64,000 nucleotides of DNA. Source: Mesorhizobium sp. B2-8-5 (GTDB lineage Bacteria > Pseudomonadota > Alphaproteobacteria > Rhizobiales > Rhizobiaceae). The DNA is taken from NCBI RefSeq assembly GCF_006440675.2, contig NZ_CP083951.1:4683501-4747500 (forward strand). Direction: 5' to 3'. The position numbers and the translations under genes are program-made. Shown here piece by piece: positions 34,708 to 43,905 of this stretch (positions are counted from its first letter, which is position 1; the number at the start of each line of letters is the position of its first letter). Under the pieces are notes generated by a model. That model had not been told where the DNA came from. It saw nothing but the letters and a program-made list of their open reading frames with translations, and made no database searches.

Positions 34708-35712
34708 TTAAAGTTCGACGCAGACCTTGCCGAAATGCTTTTGGCTCTCATACGACCTGAAGGCCGAAGCAATCTCGTGCAGCGGAAAACTGCGACCGAT
34801 CACGGGCCTGAGGCCATTGACCGTTATCGCCCGGACCATGTCTTCCTGGTCAGCCCTGTTCCCGATGGAAATTCCACTAACGCGGATCTGATTGGAAAAC
34901 AGCGCCGGGATCGACACTTCTCCAGCGAAGCCGGTCAACACCCCGATCAGAGCGATGTGGCCGCCTATCCTGCAAGCCGTTATCGACTGGGCCAGCGTGC
35001 CTGGACCGCCGACCTCGACTACATGATCGACACCGCGCCCATCGGTCAGGTCCCTCGCCTTGCTCCCCCAGTCCGGCACGGCCTTGTAGTTGATGAGAGC
35101 ATCGGCGCCGAGTCGCCGTAGCTTTTCGAGTTTCGCATCAGAGGAGGATGTAGCAATAACACGGGCACCAGCCATCTTGGCGAACTGCAGCGCGAACAGC
35201 GACACGCTGCCCGCGCCGAGGATCAGCACCGTATCGCCGGGCTTCACCTGACCGCACACCACCAGGCCTCTCCAGGCAGTGACCCCGGCGCAAGTGAGTG
35301 TAGCCGCCTCCACGTGGGTGTAACCCGCCGGCGCTTTCGTGAAAGCCTGCCAATGCATGCACGCATACTCCCGTGCATAGCCATCGAAATCGTCGCCCAA
35401 TTCGCCCCGCTTGTTCGCGCGCGAAGCCTCGCCGCCCAGCCAATCGGGCCAATAGCAACTGACGACGGCATCGCCAGCCTTGAATGCTTCGACACCGTCC
35501 CCGACAGCAACCACCTCGCCCGCGCCATCGGATAGCGGAATACGGCCGTCGGCGCAGGGCTTCTTGCCCGTGACAACCATGCTGTCGTGGAAATTCAGCG
35601 AGCACGCCCGGATCCGGACCAGCAACTCTCCCGGTCCGGCTTCGGGCCGATCCTCATCAACCAGTTCCAGTTTTTCCAGGCCGCCTGGCGCCCGCAATCT
35701 GATCAGTTTCAT
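34708..35712 (-). CDS. Zinc-type/quinone-reductase-like alcohol dehydrogenase (MDR family)
   Basis: A 334-aa medium-chain dehydrogenase/reductase. The N-terminal GroES-like domain contains GELLVRIRACSLNFHDSMVVTGKKP and PLSDGAGEVVAVGDGV. The NAD(P)-binding Rossmann domain has LGAGSVSLFALQFAKMAGARVIATS (about 170-195) and GGHIALIGVLTGF. The classical zinc-ligand Cys is replaced in the NFHD segment, so it is more quinone-reductase-like. The start has GGAGACGTC upstream. A 22-bp direct repeat brackets the gene, suggesting later insertion between the regulator and the propeller gene. Confidence 0.9.
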   Translation of the reverse strand: MKLIRLRAPGGLEKLELVDEDRPEAGPGELLVRIRACSLNFHDSMVVTGKKPCADGRIPLSDGAGEVVAVGDGVEAFKAGDAVVSCYWPDWLGGEASRANKRGELGDDFDGYAREYACMHWQAFTKAPAGYTHVEAATLTCAGVTAWRGLVVCGQVKPGDTVLILGAGSVSLFALQFAKMAGARVIATSSSDAKLEKLRRLGADALINYKAVPDWGSKARDLTDGRGVDHVVEVGGPGTLAQSITACRIGGHIALIGVLTGFAGEVSIPALFSNQIRVSGISIGNRADQEDMVRAITVNGLRPVIGRSFPLHEIASAFRSYESQKHFGKVCVEL

Positions 35713-35740
35713 GACGTCTCCTCGATCCAGTGTCGGGAAA

Positions 35741-36961
35741 CTAGTCGCTGGGCAGCGGACCCGGGAGTAACAACACAGTCGGGAATCCGGTCACCGGCGG
35801 CATCATCCAACGGCGCGCCCGGCCGCGGCCGACGGCCTGCACCTTGTGTTCGGCCGAAAGCTGCTCCAGCGCGCGCTGGACGGTGCGCGCGCTGGCGCCA
35901 AGCGCGATCGCCAGAGCCGAGCTCGACCAGGCCTCGCCGTCGGTCAGGAAGGCCATCACCGCACCGTGCTCCTCCTCGACCGGCGGCGCCAGCACGACGA
36001 CCTCAGCGGCGCTGACCGGCGTGAGCGTGAAACCGGCGGCCGTCGCGTTGATTTCCGCCAGCCCGGCGAGCTCGGCGCGCAGCCGTCCCATCTCGACCCT
36101 GAGCCGCGCGCGATGCGATTCATCGGCGTGCCTGGCGCGAAAGGCGCGCCTCAGCAGCACTTCGCGCGAGGCATCCGCCGGCCATGCCTCGGCAAGCGTG
36201 CGCGCCAGCGCGAACAATACAGGCCGGGTCGCAAGCGAAACGACCGCGTCGGCCTGGCGTACGACGTTGCGGCAGGCATCGACGACCAGCGCGCCCGAGG
36301 TCAGCAGCGCTTCCACCTCGTCGAGCAGCAGTTCTTTCTCGATGCCGCGCGCGATCAGCCGGCCGACCGGCGTGTTCAGCACCAAGGACGCCGCTTCGAC
36401 TTCGGCCTTCAATGCCGGGATGTTGGCTTGATAGGCGGCAAGCGATGCCCGGCCGAAGGCCGAGCGCGCCGCCTTGGTCCTGAGGCGGCGGACGGCTATG
36501 CCGGCGGCCGCCAGTTCATGCGCGACGCGCGCCACCGGCGGCAGCGGCGCCGGATCGAAGTCCGCCAGCAGGCGCTCGGCCTCGTCGAGGCGGCCGATCA
36601 GGATGAGGCGGCGCGCCTCAAGACTGCCGGCATAGGCAGCGTTCAACCGGTCGCCACGCGCGGCGAGCGTCGCACGGGCGGATCGCAGAGCCTTCTCCGG
36701 CCAGCCAAGATCGCGCGAGACCAGCGCAATCTCGGCCTCGGCGACGACGCAACGCGCACGCGCTACCGCTTCCCTCGGGCTGAAGGCGCGGGCGGCGTCC
36801 TTCAGCAACGCCTTGGCCTTGGCGAAATCGCCGAGCTGCGCCATGGCGATGCCGCGCAGCGCCAGCGCCGGCGCATCGTCGCGCAGCGCGACGCGCTTCA
36901 AGGCGCCGAGCGGATCGCCCGCGGCAAGCGCGCGGCCGGCGGCGTTGATCAGCGAGTCCAT
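35741..36961 (-). CDS. Hypothetical regulator with TPR-like helices and C-terminal HTH
   Basis: This 406-aa protein has an alpha-helical, TPR-like N-terminal two thirds (IAMAQLGDFAKAKALLKDAARAFS and similar Ala/Leu-rich repeats) and a C-terminal winged HTH (about 335-385; DGEAWSSSALAIALGASARTVQRALEQLSAEHKVQAVGRGRARRW). It faces DUF899, transcribed divergently. Its last codons overlap a direct repeat, and a remnant of an alternative C-terminus (VLLLSGLKPGG) lies beyond the inserted dehydrogenase. It probably regulates the DUF899 gene and the propeller gene. Confidence 0.78.
   Translation of the reverse strand: MDSLINAAGRALAAGDPLGALKRVALRDDAPALALRGIAMAQLGDFAKAKALLKDAARAFSPREAVARARCVVAEAEIALVSRDLGWPEKALRSARATLAARGDRLNAAYAGSLEARRLILIGRLDEAERLLADFDPAPLPPVARVAHELAAAGIAVRRLRTKAARSAFGRASLAAYQANIPALKAEVEAASLVLNTPVGRLIARGIEKELLLDEVEALLTSGALVVDACRNVVRQADAVVSLATRPVLFALARTLAEAWPADASREVLLRRAFRARHADESHRARLRVEMGRLRAELAGLAEINATAAGFTLTPVSAAEVVVLAPPVEEEHGAVMAFLTDGEAWSSSALAIALGASARTVQRALEQLSAEHKVQAVGRGRARRWMMPPVTGFPTVLLLPGPLPSD
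35765..35786. repeat. Direct repeat flanking the alcohol dehydrogenase gene, right copy
   Basis: Second copy of the 22-bp sequence at 34669-34690 (21 of 22 identical), here inside the 3' coding end of the HTH regulator. The copies are 1,096 nt apart. Confidence 0.8.
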
Positions 36962-37082
36962 GCCGCCGCCTCAAAGCCCGCTGCAGCAAATCGCGCCACA
37001 CTTGTAACTCTCACCATAGCCGGATGCGGCCCTATGTCTGTCCTCGTCACCCCCAACCAAACCCAAGAACGGGACAAGAGCA

Positions 37083-37832
37083 ATGACCCAACACATGAAG
37101 ACACCGCCGGTCGTTTCGCAGGAAGCGTGGGAAGGCGCCTATGAAGAGATGTTGGTGAAGGAAAAGGCCGTCACCCGCGCCCGCGACGCTCTGGCCGCCG
37201 AACGCCGCCGCATGCCGTGGATGGAAGTCAAGAAGGACTATGTGTTCGAAGGCCCGAACGGCAAGGCGAGCCTGCTCGACCTGTTCGAAGGCCGCCGGCA
37301 GCTTGTCGTCTACCGCGCCTTCTTCGAGCCCGGCGTCTTTGGCTGGCCGGAACATGCCTGCCGCGGCTGCTCGCTCGGCGCCGACCAGGTCGGCAACCTC
37401 GCGCACCTCAACGCCCGCGACACCACGCTTGCCTATGCCTCGCGCGCGCCGCAGGCCGACATCCGGCGGCTGAAGGAGCGCATGGACTGGAAGATGCCCT
37501 GGTACACGATCACCGACAGCTGGGATAAGGATTTCGGCGTCGACGAATGGCACGGCCACAACGTCTTCATCCATGACGGCAAGCGCATCTTCCGCACCTA
37601 TTTCGTCAACAACCGGGGCGACGAAGCGTTCGGCACCGTGTGGAGCTATCTCGACGTCACGCCACTCGGCCGTCAGGAGGTGTGGGAGGATTCGCCCGAG
37701 GGCTATCCGCAGACCCAGACCTACAAATGGTGGAACTGGCACGACAGTTACGAAGCAGGTGCCGCCCCCGACCAGAGATGGGTCGAGGTGTCGGATGCCG
37801 GCGAAGCGGCGTTCCGCAACAAGAACGCCTGA
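37083..37832 (+). CDS. DUF899 family thioredoxin-like protein
   Basis: This 249-aa cytoplasmic protein of the DUF899 family has a thioredoxin-like fold: EKAVTRARDALAAERRRMPWMEV, YVFEGPNGKASLLDLFEGRRQLVVYRAFF, HACRGCSLGADQVGNLAHLNARDTTLAY, DFGVDEWHGHNVFIHDG. The CRGC pair at the position of a redox motif suggests thiol chemistry. The WWNWHDSY near the C-terminus is typical. It is divergent from the HTH/TPR regulator across 121 nt. Confidence 0.9.
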   Translation: MTQHMKTPPVVSQEAWEGAYEEMLVKEKAVTRARDALAAERRRMPWMEVKKDYVFEGPNGKASLLDLFEGRRQLVVYRAFFEPGVFGWPEHACRGCSLGADQVGNLAHLNARDTTLAYASRAPQADIRRLKERMDWKMPWYTITDSWDKDFGVDEWHGHNVFIHDGKRIFRTYFVNNRGDEAFGTVWSYLDVTPLGRQEVWEDSPEGYPQTQTYKWWNWHDSYEAGAAPDQRWVEVSDAGEAAFRNKNA

Positions 37833-37934
37833 GCATGAAGCGGAACCGGCGGCGTGGAGTTGCGCCGCCGTAGCCGATCGCTTCGCCCTTGTTCCTATGG
37901 GCTTGAAACCTGCCCGCTTCAGAAGGTGGATATC

Positions 37935-38171
37935 ATGAGCATCGACTCCCCTCGCCCGGCCGGCCTGAGCGGCTTCGGCCTTGCCGACTGGCTCTGTCTC
38001 GCCGCGGCGCCCACCTTCGCAGCAATGGCGTTGCTGACGGCTGCTTATGGCGACCACGACATGATGTGCATGTCGGGCGCCTCGGCGCTCAGCGGCATGG
38101 TGCCGATGTATCTGTTGATGGCAGCGTTCCATCTCGCGCCGTGGCTGCGGCTGGCCGCGCGGCGAGGGTGA
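37935..38171 (+). CDS. Small two-helix membrane protein
   Basis: This 78-aa protein has its ATG at 37935 (AAGGTGG upstream), two hydrophobic helices (WLCLAAAPTFAAMALLTAAYG and GMVPMYLLMAAFHLAPWLRLAA) and a Met/His/Cys/Asp-rich loop (YGDHDMMCMSGAS) that could bind a metal. It is 102 nt downstream of DUF899 on the same strand and may share its transcript. The function is unknown. Confidence 0.65.
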   Translation: MSIDSPRPAGLSGFGLADWLCLAAAPTFAAMALLTAAYGDHDMMCMSGASALSGMVPMYLLMAAFHLAPWLRLAARRG

Positions 38172-38326
38172 GATTTTCGTTTAAGCGCCGTATTGCCTGA
38201 TTACCGCTGCGAAATCGAGTGTCCGGCCCGCTACCCTCCAGGTCTTGACGAAAATAGACGCGCCTGAGACACGGGAGCAAATGGAGACATTTGCTCCATG
38301 GGAGATGAGCAGGCGGTGGGCAAGCT

Positions 38327-39385
38327 TTGAAGCGCGTTTTTCGATTGCTTGCCGCTGCGATCATGGCGTCCGGCGTGACCGGATGCACCAGCATTTCCTA
38401 CTATGCGCAGTCTTTGGAGGGCCATGTCGGGATCATGGCCGCGCGCAAGAATGTTGCGAAGCTGATCCATGATCCTTCGACGCCAGAGGCGTTGCGCGCC
38501 AAGTTGACCTCGGCCAGCGCCATACGTCGCTTTGCCACGGAAGCACTGGCGCTGCCCGATAACAGCAGCTATCGCAGTTATGTCGACGTCGGTCGGAACG
38601 ACGTGACCTTGGCGGTCTTTGCCGCGCCGCAATTCTCTCTCGCGCCGGTAACATGGTGCTTTCCGGTGTTCGGCTGCGTTCCCTACAAGGGTTATTTTTC
38701 GCGCAAGGACGCGCTCGGAAATGCCGCTGAACTGCAGCGACAGGGGCTGGACGTCTATGTGACGGGCATCACGGCCTATTCCACGCTGGGCTGGTTCAGC
38801 GACCCGCTGCTCAGCACCATGCTGCGTCAGAACGACACCTATCTGGCAAGCCTTGTCTTCCATGAGCTGGCGCATCAGAAAGTCTATGTGAACGGCGACT
38901 CCGCGTTCAACGAGGCTTTCGCGGTTGCCGTCGAAACCACCGGTACGAGGAAATGGCTGCGCGCCACCGGCAATCGCGCCGGATTGCGCAGTTACGAAGT
39001 CGATCGCAAGCGCAAGGCGGATTTTCTCGGACTGATATCGAAAACCCGGGACGAGTTGAGCCAGGTCTATGGAAGCCCGCGCAGCCCGGAGCGGATGGCG
39101 GCCGCCAAAGCCGCCACGATCGACAGGTTGCGGATACGCTACCGGCAAATGCGCGGCAAGCGATGGGCCGGATACCGCGGATATGACGCCTGGTTCGATA
39201 GCCCGATCAACAACGCAAAGCTTGCCGCGACCGCCGTCTACAGCGAAGAGGTTCCGGCGTTTCTTCGCTTGCTCGACTTGTGCTCCGGCGACTATCCAAG
39301 GTTCTACGCCTCTGTTCGGCGGATCGGGGCTTTGCCCGCGCCTTCACGTGCCGAGGCGCTTAGAACCGTGGCTGCGTGTCATTGA
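38327..39385 (+). CDS. Aminopeptidase lipoprotein (Pfam Aminopep type)
   Basis: This 352-aa putative zinc aminopeptidase starts at a TTG. The lipobox VTGC places the lipidated Cys at residue 20, so it is membrane-anchored. The metal site is VFHELAHQ (His179, Glu180, His183), with a likely third ligand in FNEAFA (Glu195). YKGYFSRKDA and DSxxNNAKLA-like segments are family typical. It precedes a methyltransferase gene on the same strand, 37 nt away, and stands alone otherwise. Substrates are unknown. Confidence 0.88.
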   Translation: MKRVFRLLAAAIMASGVTGCTSISYYAQSLEGHVGIMAARKNVAKLIHDPSTPEALRAKLTSASAIRRFATEALALPDNSSYRSYVDVGRNDVTLAVFAAPQFSLAPVTWCFPVFGCVPYKGYFSRKDALGNAAELQRQGLDVYVTGITAYSTLGWFSDPLLSTMLRQNDTYLASLVFHELAHQKVYVNGDSAFNEAFAVAVETTGTRKWLRATGNRAGLRSYEVDRKRKADFLGLISKTRDELSQVYGSPRSPERMAAAKAATIDRLRIRYRQMRGKRWAGYRGYDAWFDSPINNAKLAATAVYSEEVPAFLRLLDLCSGDYPRFYASVRRIGALPAPSRAEALRTVAACH

Positions 39386-39422
39386 CCATGTAAGGAACTC
39401 GGCATCCGGAGGCCGCGCGGAC

Positions 39423-40088
39423 ATGTTGGACAACTATGAGATGGACAGGTTCGGCGTGATCCACCAGATCGACTTCACGCCGATCAAATATGACAAGAAA
39501 TACATTTCCTACTACGAGGACCTGAGCGACCGGACCATCAAGCTCGGCTATCAGCGGCTTGGCTGGGTGCTCGGCATTACCGGCGAGATTCCTCGCTCGG
39601 TGCTGGAAATCGGATATGGCACCGGCACATTCATCGAAGCCGCCAAGATAACCGGCGTCGCCGATTGCGCCGGCTGCGACATCGCTGAATTCCCCCTGCC
39701 AAAGGGGGTTCGCTTCGTCGATTGGGATCAGGCGCTCGCCGGCACCTGGGACCTCGTCGCCATGTTCGATGTGCTTGAGCACATCCCGGATCTCAGTTTC
39801 CTCTCGCGCCTTCAGACCCGTCACCTGGCCGTCGCCGTCCCCTATTGCCGCTGGCGCGAGCTCGGCGCCGACGGCGATACATGGTTCGCCAAGTGGCGCA
39901 TGCGGCTGCCCAACGAGCACCTGCACCATTTCGGCCGCGACTCGCTGGTAGCGCTCCTCGCGGCCAGCGGCTTCGAGTGCGTGACGCTGAACTGCTTCGA
40001 GGACGGAATCAGGTTGCGGCCCGGCGAAGCGGGTCCGAACATTCTGTCGGGCTTCTTCAGGAAGCCAAAGGCCCCTGAAGCCGGCTGA
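39423..40088 (+). CDS. Class I SAM-dependent methyltransferase
   Basis: This 221-aa protein, with ATG at 39423 and GGAGG 9 nt upstream, contains SVLEIGYGTGTFIEAAKITG (motif I), WDLVAMFDVLEHIPDLS (post-I/motif II) and HHFGRDSLVALLAASGFECVTL. It is a Methyltransf_23-type enzyme, often acting on sugars or small molecules. No partner gene defines the substrate. Confidence 0.85.
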   Translation: MLDNYEMDRFGVIHQIDFTPIKYDKKYISYYEDLSDRTIKLGYQRLGWVLGITGEIPRSVLEIGYGTGTFIEAAKITGVADCAGCDIAEFPLPKGVRFVDWDQALAGTWDLVAMFDVLEHIPDLSFLSRLQTRHLAVAVPYCRWRELGADGDTWFAKWRMRLPNEHLHHFGRDSLVALLAASGFECVTLNCFEDGIRLRPGEAGPNILSGFFRKPKAPEAG

Positions 40089-40102
40089 GCGCCAATGGCG
40101 GA

Positions 40103-41059
40103 CTACTCCGCCCAGGCGAGCTCGCCCAAGTGACGACGGACCCAGTTCATCTCCTCAGAAGCCGTCCGTCCAAAATGCCGCTTGAAGTCGCGGCTGAACT
40201 GAGCCGCGCTCGCATAGCCGACCGAAGCCGCGACCTGAGCGATCGTGCCCTTGCGTACGATCATCAGTCTTGCCTCGTGCAGCCGCATCGCTTTCACGTA
40301 CTGCATCGGGCTGCTTCCGGTCATCTCCTTGAAATGAACGTGGTAGGAAGGCACGCTCATGCCTGCTTCTCCCGCCAGATCGCCGACCGAGATTTCGGAG
40401 CTGTAGTTTTCCCGCAGCCATGCGAGGCTCCGCACGATCCTCCCCGACCGGCCCCTTTGCTGCAGGGCCGCGATCATCGCGCCGCCTTGCGGACCAATCA
40501 GGACCCGGTAATGCAGCTCGCGCAGAAGGCTTGATCCAAGAACGGCGGTCTCGGCAGGATTGCGAAGCGCCGTCAGCAGGCGCAGCAGGACATCCTCGAT
40601 GTCGGAGCCCATCCTGCTCGAGACGAGGCTTCGCGGCCTGCCGCTTGCCATTGCGGAATGCGTCTCCAGCTGTGCTGCAATCTCGGCCGCCAGCCGCATG
40701 TCGAACTCGACATAGACCGCAAGCAGCGGGCGATCGGGGCTGGCCGTCGACTCCATTCGAAACGGAACCGGCACCGATACGGCCAGATAATGTTCTTCAT
40801 CGTAGAGGTAGACCTCCCGCTCCAGGATGCCCCGCTTGCTCCCCTGCAGGACGAACACCGCGCCCGGCTCATAAAGCACCGGGACGTCATGGAGCACTGC
40901 CTCCGTCCGGAGCACCCGCACGCTCTCAAGCGCGGTCGCATTGTATCCAATGCGTTCGGCGAGAGCTATGGCCAACTCGACCAGTTCCCGTCTTCGTCCG
41001 ACGTCCGCTTCAATAGGATTTGGCAAGCCATTCATAGAAATCGCAATCGAAGACACCAT
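40103..41059 (-). CDS. AraC-family transcriptional regulator
   Basis: This 318-aa protein has an N-terminal AraC_N (cupin-like) domain (about 20-190; LYEPGAVFVLQGSKRGILEREVYLYDEEHYLAVSVPVP) and a C-terminal double HTH (about 215-310; SVGDLAGEAGMSVPSYHVHFKEMTGSSPMQYVKAMRLHEAR and VAASVGYASAAQFSRDFKRHFG). It is the YqhC-like type that often controls neighbouring aldehyde/alcohol oxidoreductases. It is divergent from an SDR gene 51 nt away. Confidence 0.92.
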   Translation of the reverse strand: MVSSIAISMNGLPNPIEADVGRRRELVELAIALAERIGYNATALESVRVLRTEAVLHDVPVLYEPGAVFVLQGSKRGILEREVYLYDEEHYLAVSVPVPFRMESTASPDRPLLAVYVEFDMRLAAEIAAQLETHSAMASGRPRSLVSSRMGSDIEDVLLRLLTALRNPAETAVLGSSLLRELHYRVLIGPQGGAMIAALQQRGRSGRIVRSLAWLRENYSSEISVGDLAGEAGMSVPSYHVHFKEMTGSSPMQYVKAMRLHEARLMIVRKGTIAQVAASVGYASAAQFSRDFKRHFGRTASEEMNWVRRHLGELAWAE

Positions 41060-41110
41060 CGCCCCATACTATTTGCCAAGGCGCACTCCATCAATGAAGG
41101 ACCGCAAATC

Positions 41111-41938
41111 ATGGCAAAAAAGACCTTCTTCATCACCGGCGCCAATTCCGGCTTTGGCCTCGCCATCGCCTCCGCCGCCATCCAGATGGGCCATACGGTC
41201 ATTGGCACCGTACGGTCCGAGACGTCACGCGCGGCACTTGCCAGAGCCCTTCCCGCGATCCGGACGGTCATCTGCGATGTCACGGAGTTCGACCGCGTGC
41301 CGGACGTCGTCGCGCAGGCGGAGGAAGAGCACGGACCCGTCGACGTCCTGATCAACAATGCCGGCTATGGCCACGAGGGCGTGCTTGAAGAGTCCCCGCT
41401 CGAAGAGATGCGGCGTCAGTTCGACGTGAACGTCTTCGGCGCCGTGGCGGTCGCCAAGGCGTTTCTTCCCAGGTTCCGCGAGCGACGCCGCGGATTCATC
41501 GTCAACATCACGTCGATGGGCGGCATGATTACAATGCCGGGCATTGCTTACTACTGTGGCAGCAAGTTCGCGCTCCAGGGCATATCGGAAGTGATGCGTT
41601 CGGAAATGGCTCCGTTCGGCGTTCGGGTTACGGCCGTCTGCCCCGGCTCTTTCCGGACGGACTGGGCCGGGCGCTCCATGGTCCGGACCGAAAGGTCCAT
41701 CGGCGACTACGATGCGCTTTTCGATCCGATCCGAGAGGCCCGACAGGCGAAAAGCGGCAAGCAGCTTGGCGATCCCGACAAGCTTGCGACGGCCGTATTG
41801 GCTTTGGTGGAATCCGAAGCCCCGCCACCGCAGCTCCTGCTTGGCAGCGACGCCCTCAGGCTCGTGGTCGAGCGTATCCAGCGCCTGCAGCAAGAGATCG
41901 AAGCCTGGAGGGCGGTAACCATCTCGACCGATGGCTGA
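41111..41938 (+). CDS. Short-chain dehydrogenase/reductase
   Basis: This 275-aa classical SDR has TGANSGFG (cofactor loop, residues about 9-16), NNAGYG, ITSMGGM with the catalytic Ser, and YYCGSK carrying Tyr-x3-Lys, followed by PGSFRTDWAGRSM. It probably uses NADPH, as an Arg follows strand 2 (TVRSE). The ATG at 41111 is followed by AKKTFFITG; the longer upstream frame is inside the divergent regulator. It is probably regulated by the AraC protein. Confidence 0.92.
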   Translation: MAKKTFFITGANSGFGLAIASAAIQMGHTVIGTVRSETSRAALARALPAIRTVICDVTEFDRVPDVVAQAEEEHGPVDVLINNAGYGHEGVLEESPLEEMRRQFDVNVFGAVAVAKAFLPRFRERRRGFIVNITSMGGMITMPGIAYYCGSKFALQGISEVMRSEMAPFGVRVTAVCPGSFRTDWAGRSMVRTERSIGDYDALFDPIREARQAKSGKQLGDPDKLATAVLALVESEAPPPQLLLGSDALRLVVERIQRLQQEIEAWRAVTISTDG

Positions 41939-42014
41939 CACGGCAAAGCCACGGTTACACGGTTGGGTCACACCGTGGCACGAACCTATGCCAGCGCGTT
42001 GACGGTAGGCAGCC

Positions 42015-42230
42015 TCATGGACCGCCCGTAGCTGTCGGCGCGAGATGCAAGGTCAGCACTGTCACGATGGCGATACAGGCAGGTGCAGCAGCCAGCCGGC
42101 GCGAAAACCGCCGGTCATGTCGTGCAGCACCGCGACGATCCAGGGCGGTATCGCGGCGATGAGAAAGCCGCCGCCCCGGGCTCGGGCTGTCGCTGCTGCC
42201 GCGGAGCGTGACGATCGGGCATCGCATCCG
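42015..42230 (-). pseudogene. 3' remnant of an MFS (CynX/NimT-like) transporter
   Basis: The minus strand encodes, across three frame segments, a typical final MFS helix: CPIVTLRGSSDS, then GGGFLIAAIPPWIVAVLHDMTGGFRAGWLLHL, then ACIAIVTVLTLHLAPTATGGP-stop at 42015. A single-base loss near 42078 separates the last two parts, and another shift lies near 42180. The upstream portion of the gene is gone. The rest of the gap to 42420 shows no supported gene. Confidence 0.6.
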
Positions 42231-42420
42231 GCCCTATGCTCGACTTGGCGCCGAGCCTTCGATGGTGGTCTCCATTTATGCCTGGGAAAGGGCCGGCCCG
42301 TCGCGGAATTGGCCGAGCGCATGACCGCGGTTCTTGCCACCCGGTCTCAGGTATCCGAAGGAGCGCGGGAATAACCCACCCGCATTGCCTTCCGCGCCGG
42401 CTCGCACAATAGTCGGGCCG

Positions 42421-43881
42421 ATGTTCGAGGCGATTGCGAGTCACTGGTCCACGCTTATCCTGATCCTGTCGCTGGCGATGGCGGCGGTGGGCATCGTTCA
42501 CGCCATCATGACGAAGGAAGACGTGCGCGCGGCCACCGGCTGGGTGGGCGTGATGCTCTTGTCACCCTTTCTCGGCGCGATCATCTACGCCATTGCCGGC
42601 ATCAACCGCATCCGCCGCGCGACGATCAGCGCCATGCGTCCCGTTTCCAGCGAGGCGGCTGCCGCCAGGCACGACCGCGACGTCGCGCTGGAAGCCCTGA
42701 TCAGCGCCGAATTCGGCCAGCGCTTCACCGGGCTGAAGACGCTTGGCGACAGGGTGGCGCGGCGTCCGCTCACATCGGGAAACACCATCGCCGTGCTCAA
42801 GACCGGCGACGAGGCCTATACGGCGATGTGCCGGGCGATCGACGCGGCGCAAAGAAGCGTGCTGCTCGAAACCTATATCTTCGACAATGACGCGGTGGGC
42901 GCGCTTTTCGTCCAGTCGCTCGGCAATGCCGTCAAACGCGGCGTCACCGTGCGGGTGCTGATCGACGCCGTCGGCGTGCGCTACTCGGTGCCCAGCATCC
43001 TGAAGCAGCTCAGGGAAGCCGACGTCACCGTCGATCTCTTCAACGGCAACATCGTCATGGGCTTGAGACTTCCTTATGCGAACCTCAGGACCCACAGGAA
43101 GATCCTGATCGTCGACGGCACGGTGGCGTTCACGGGAGGCATGAACATCCGCAAGGGTTTCTCGGCCGAATTCGCCGGTTCCGACAGTTCGCGCGACACG
43201 CATTTCGAAGTCACCGGGCCGGTGGTGGCCGATCTGTTCTCGGTTGCCGCCGAGGACTGGCGCTTTGCCGGCAACGAGGCCCTGAAGGACGGGCCCTGGC
43301 AGGTCGAGCGCGCGGTGCCGCCGCCCGGACAGCCGATGCTGGTGCGCGCGGTTGCGACCGGACCGGACGCGTCCAACGAAACCAATCTCAAGCTGCTGAT
43401 GGGCGCGTTTTCGGTGGCCCGCAAATCGATACGCATCATGTCGCCCTATTTCTTGCCGGACCGCGAATTCATCAGCGCGCTGACCACGGCCGGCCGGCGC
43501 GGCGTCGAAATCGACATCGTCGTGCCGGCGGTGAACAACCTTTTCCTTGTCGACCATGCGATGACGGCGCAGTTCGACCAGGTTTTGAAACATTATTGCC
43601 GCGTCTGGCGCCATGAAGGCTCGTTCGACCATTCGAAGCTGATGGCGATCGACGGCGTGTGGGCCTATGTCGGCTCCTCCAATCTGGACGCCCGCTCGCT
43701 GAGGCTGAATTTCGAGATCGACATGGAAGTCCTGGATGAAAACTTCGCCGCCGAGATCGACGCCCGCATCGCGGCGGCCATCTCCACGGCCCAGCCGGTG
43801 ACGCTGCAGACGCTGAGGGAAAGACCGTTCATAATCCGCGTCTTCGACCGTTTGCTGTGGCTGGGATCGCCCTATCTTTAG
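42421..43881 (+). CDS. cls: Cardiolipin synthase-like phospholipase D family protein
   Basis: This 486-aa protein has two N-terminal membrane helices (about 8-30 and 42-62) and two PLD domains with complete HKD motifs: His225-Lys227-Asp232 (HRKILIVDG) and His404-Lys406-Asp411 (HSKLMAIDG). This is the bacterial cardiolipin synthase layout (phosphatidyl transfer between two phosphatidylglycerols). The ATG at 42421 gives the normal length. An EEP-family phosphatase gene follows 24 nt downstream in the same direction. Confidence 0.9.
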   Translation: MFEAIASHWSTLILILSLAMAAVGIVHAIMTKEDVRAATGWVGVMLLSPFLGAIIYAIAGINRIRRATISAMRPVSSEAAAARHDRDVALEALISAEFGQRFTGLKTLGDRVARRPLTSGNTIAVLKTGDEAYTAMCRAIDAAQRSVLLETYIFDNDAVGALFVQSLGNAVKRGVTVRVLIDAVGVRYSVPSILKQLREADVTVDLFNGNIVMGLRLPYANLRTHRKILIVDGTVAFTGGMNIRKGFSAEFAGSDSSRDTHFEVTGPVVADLFSVAAEDWRFAGNEALKDGPWQVERAVPPPGQPMLVRAVATGPDASNETNLKLLMGAFSVARKSIRIMSPYFLPDREFISALTTAGRRGVEIDIVVPAVNNLFLVDHAMTAQFDQVLKHYCRVWRHEGSFDHSKLMAIDGVWAYVGSSNLDARSLRLNFEIDMEVLDENFAAEIDARIAAAISTAQPVTLQTLRERPFIIRVFDRLLWLGSPYL

Positions 43882-43905
43882 AGCAGGAAATCGAGCATCG
43901 GGATC

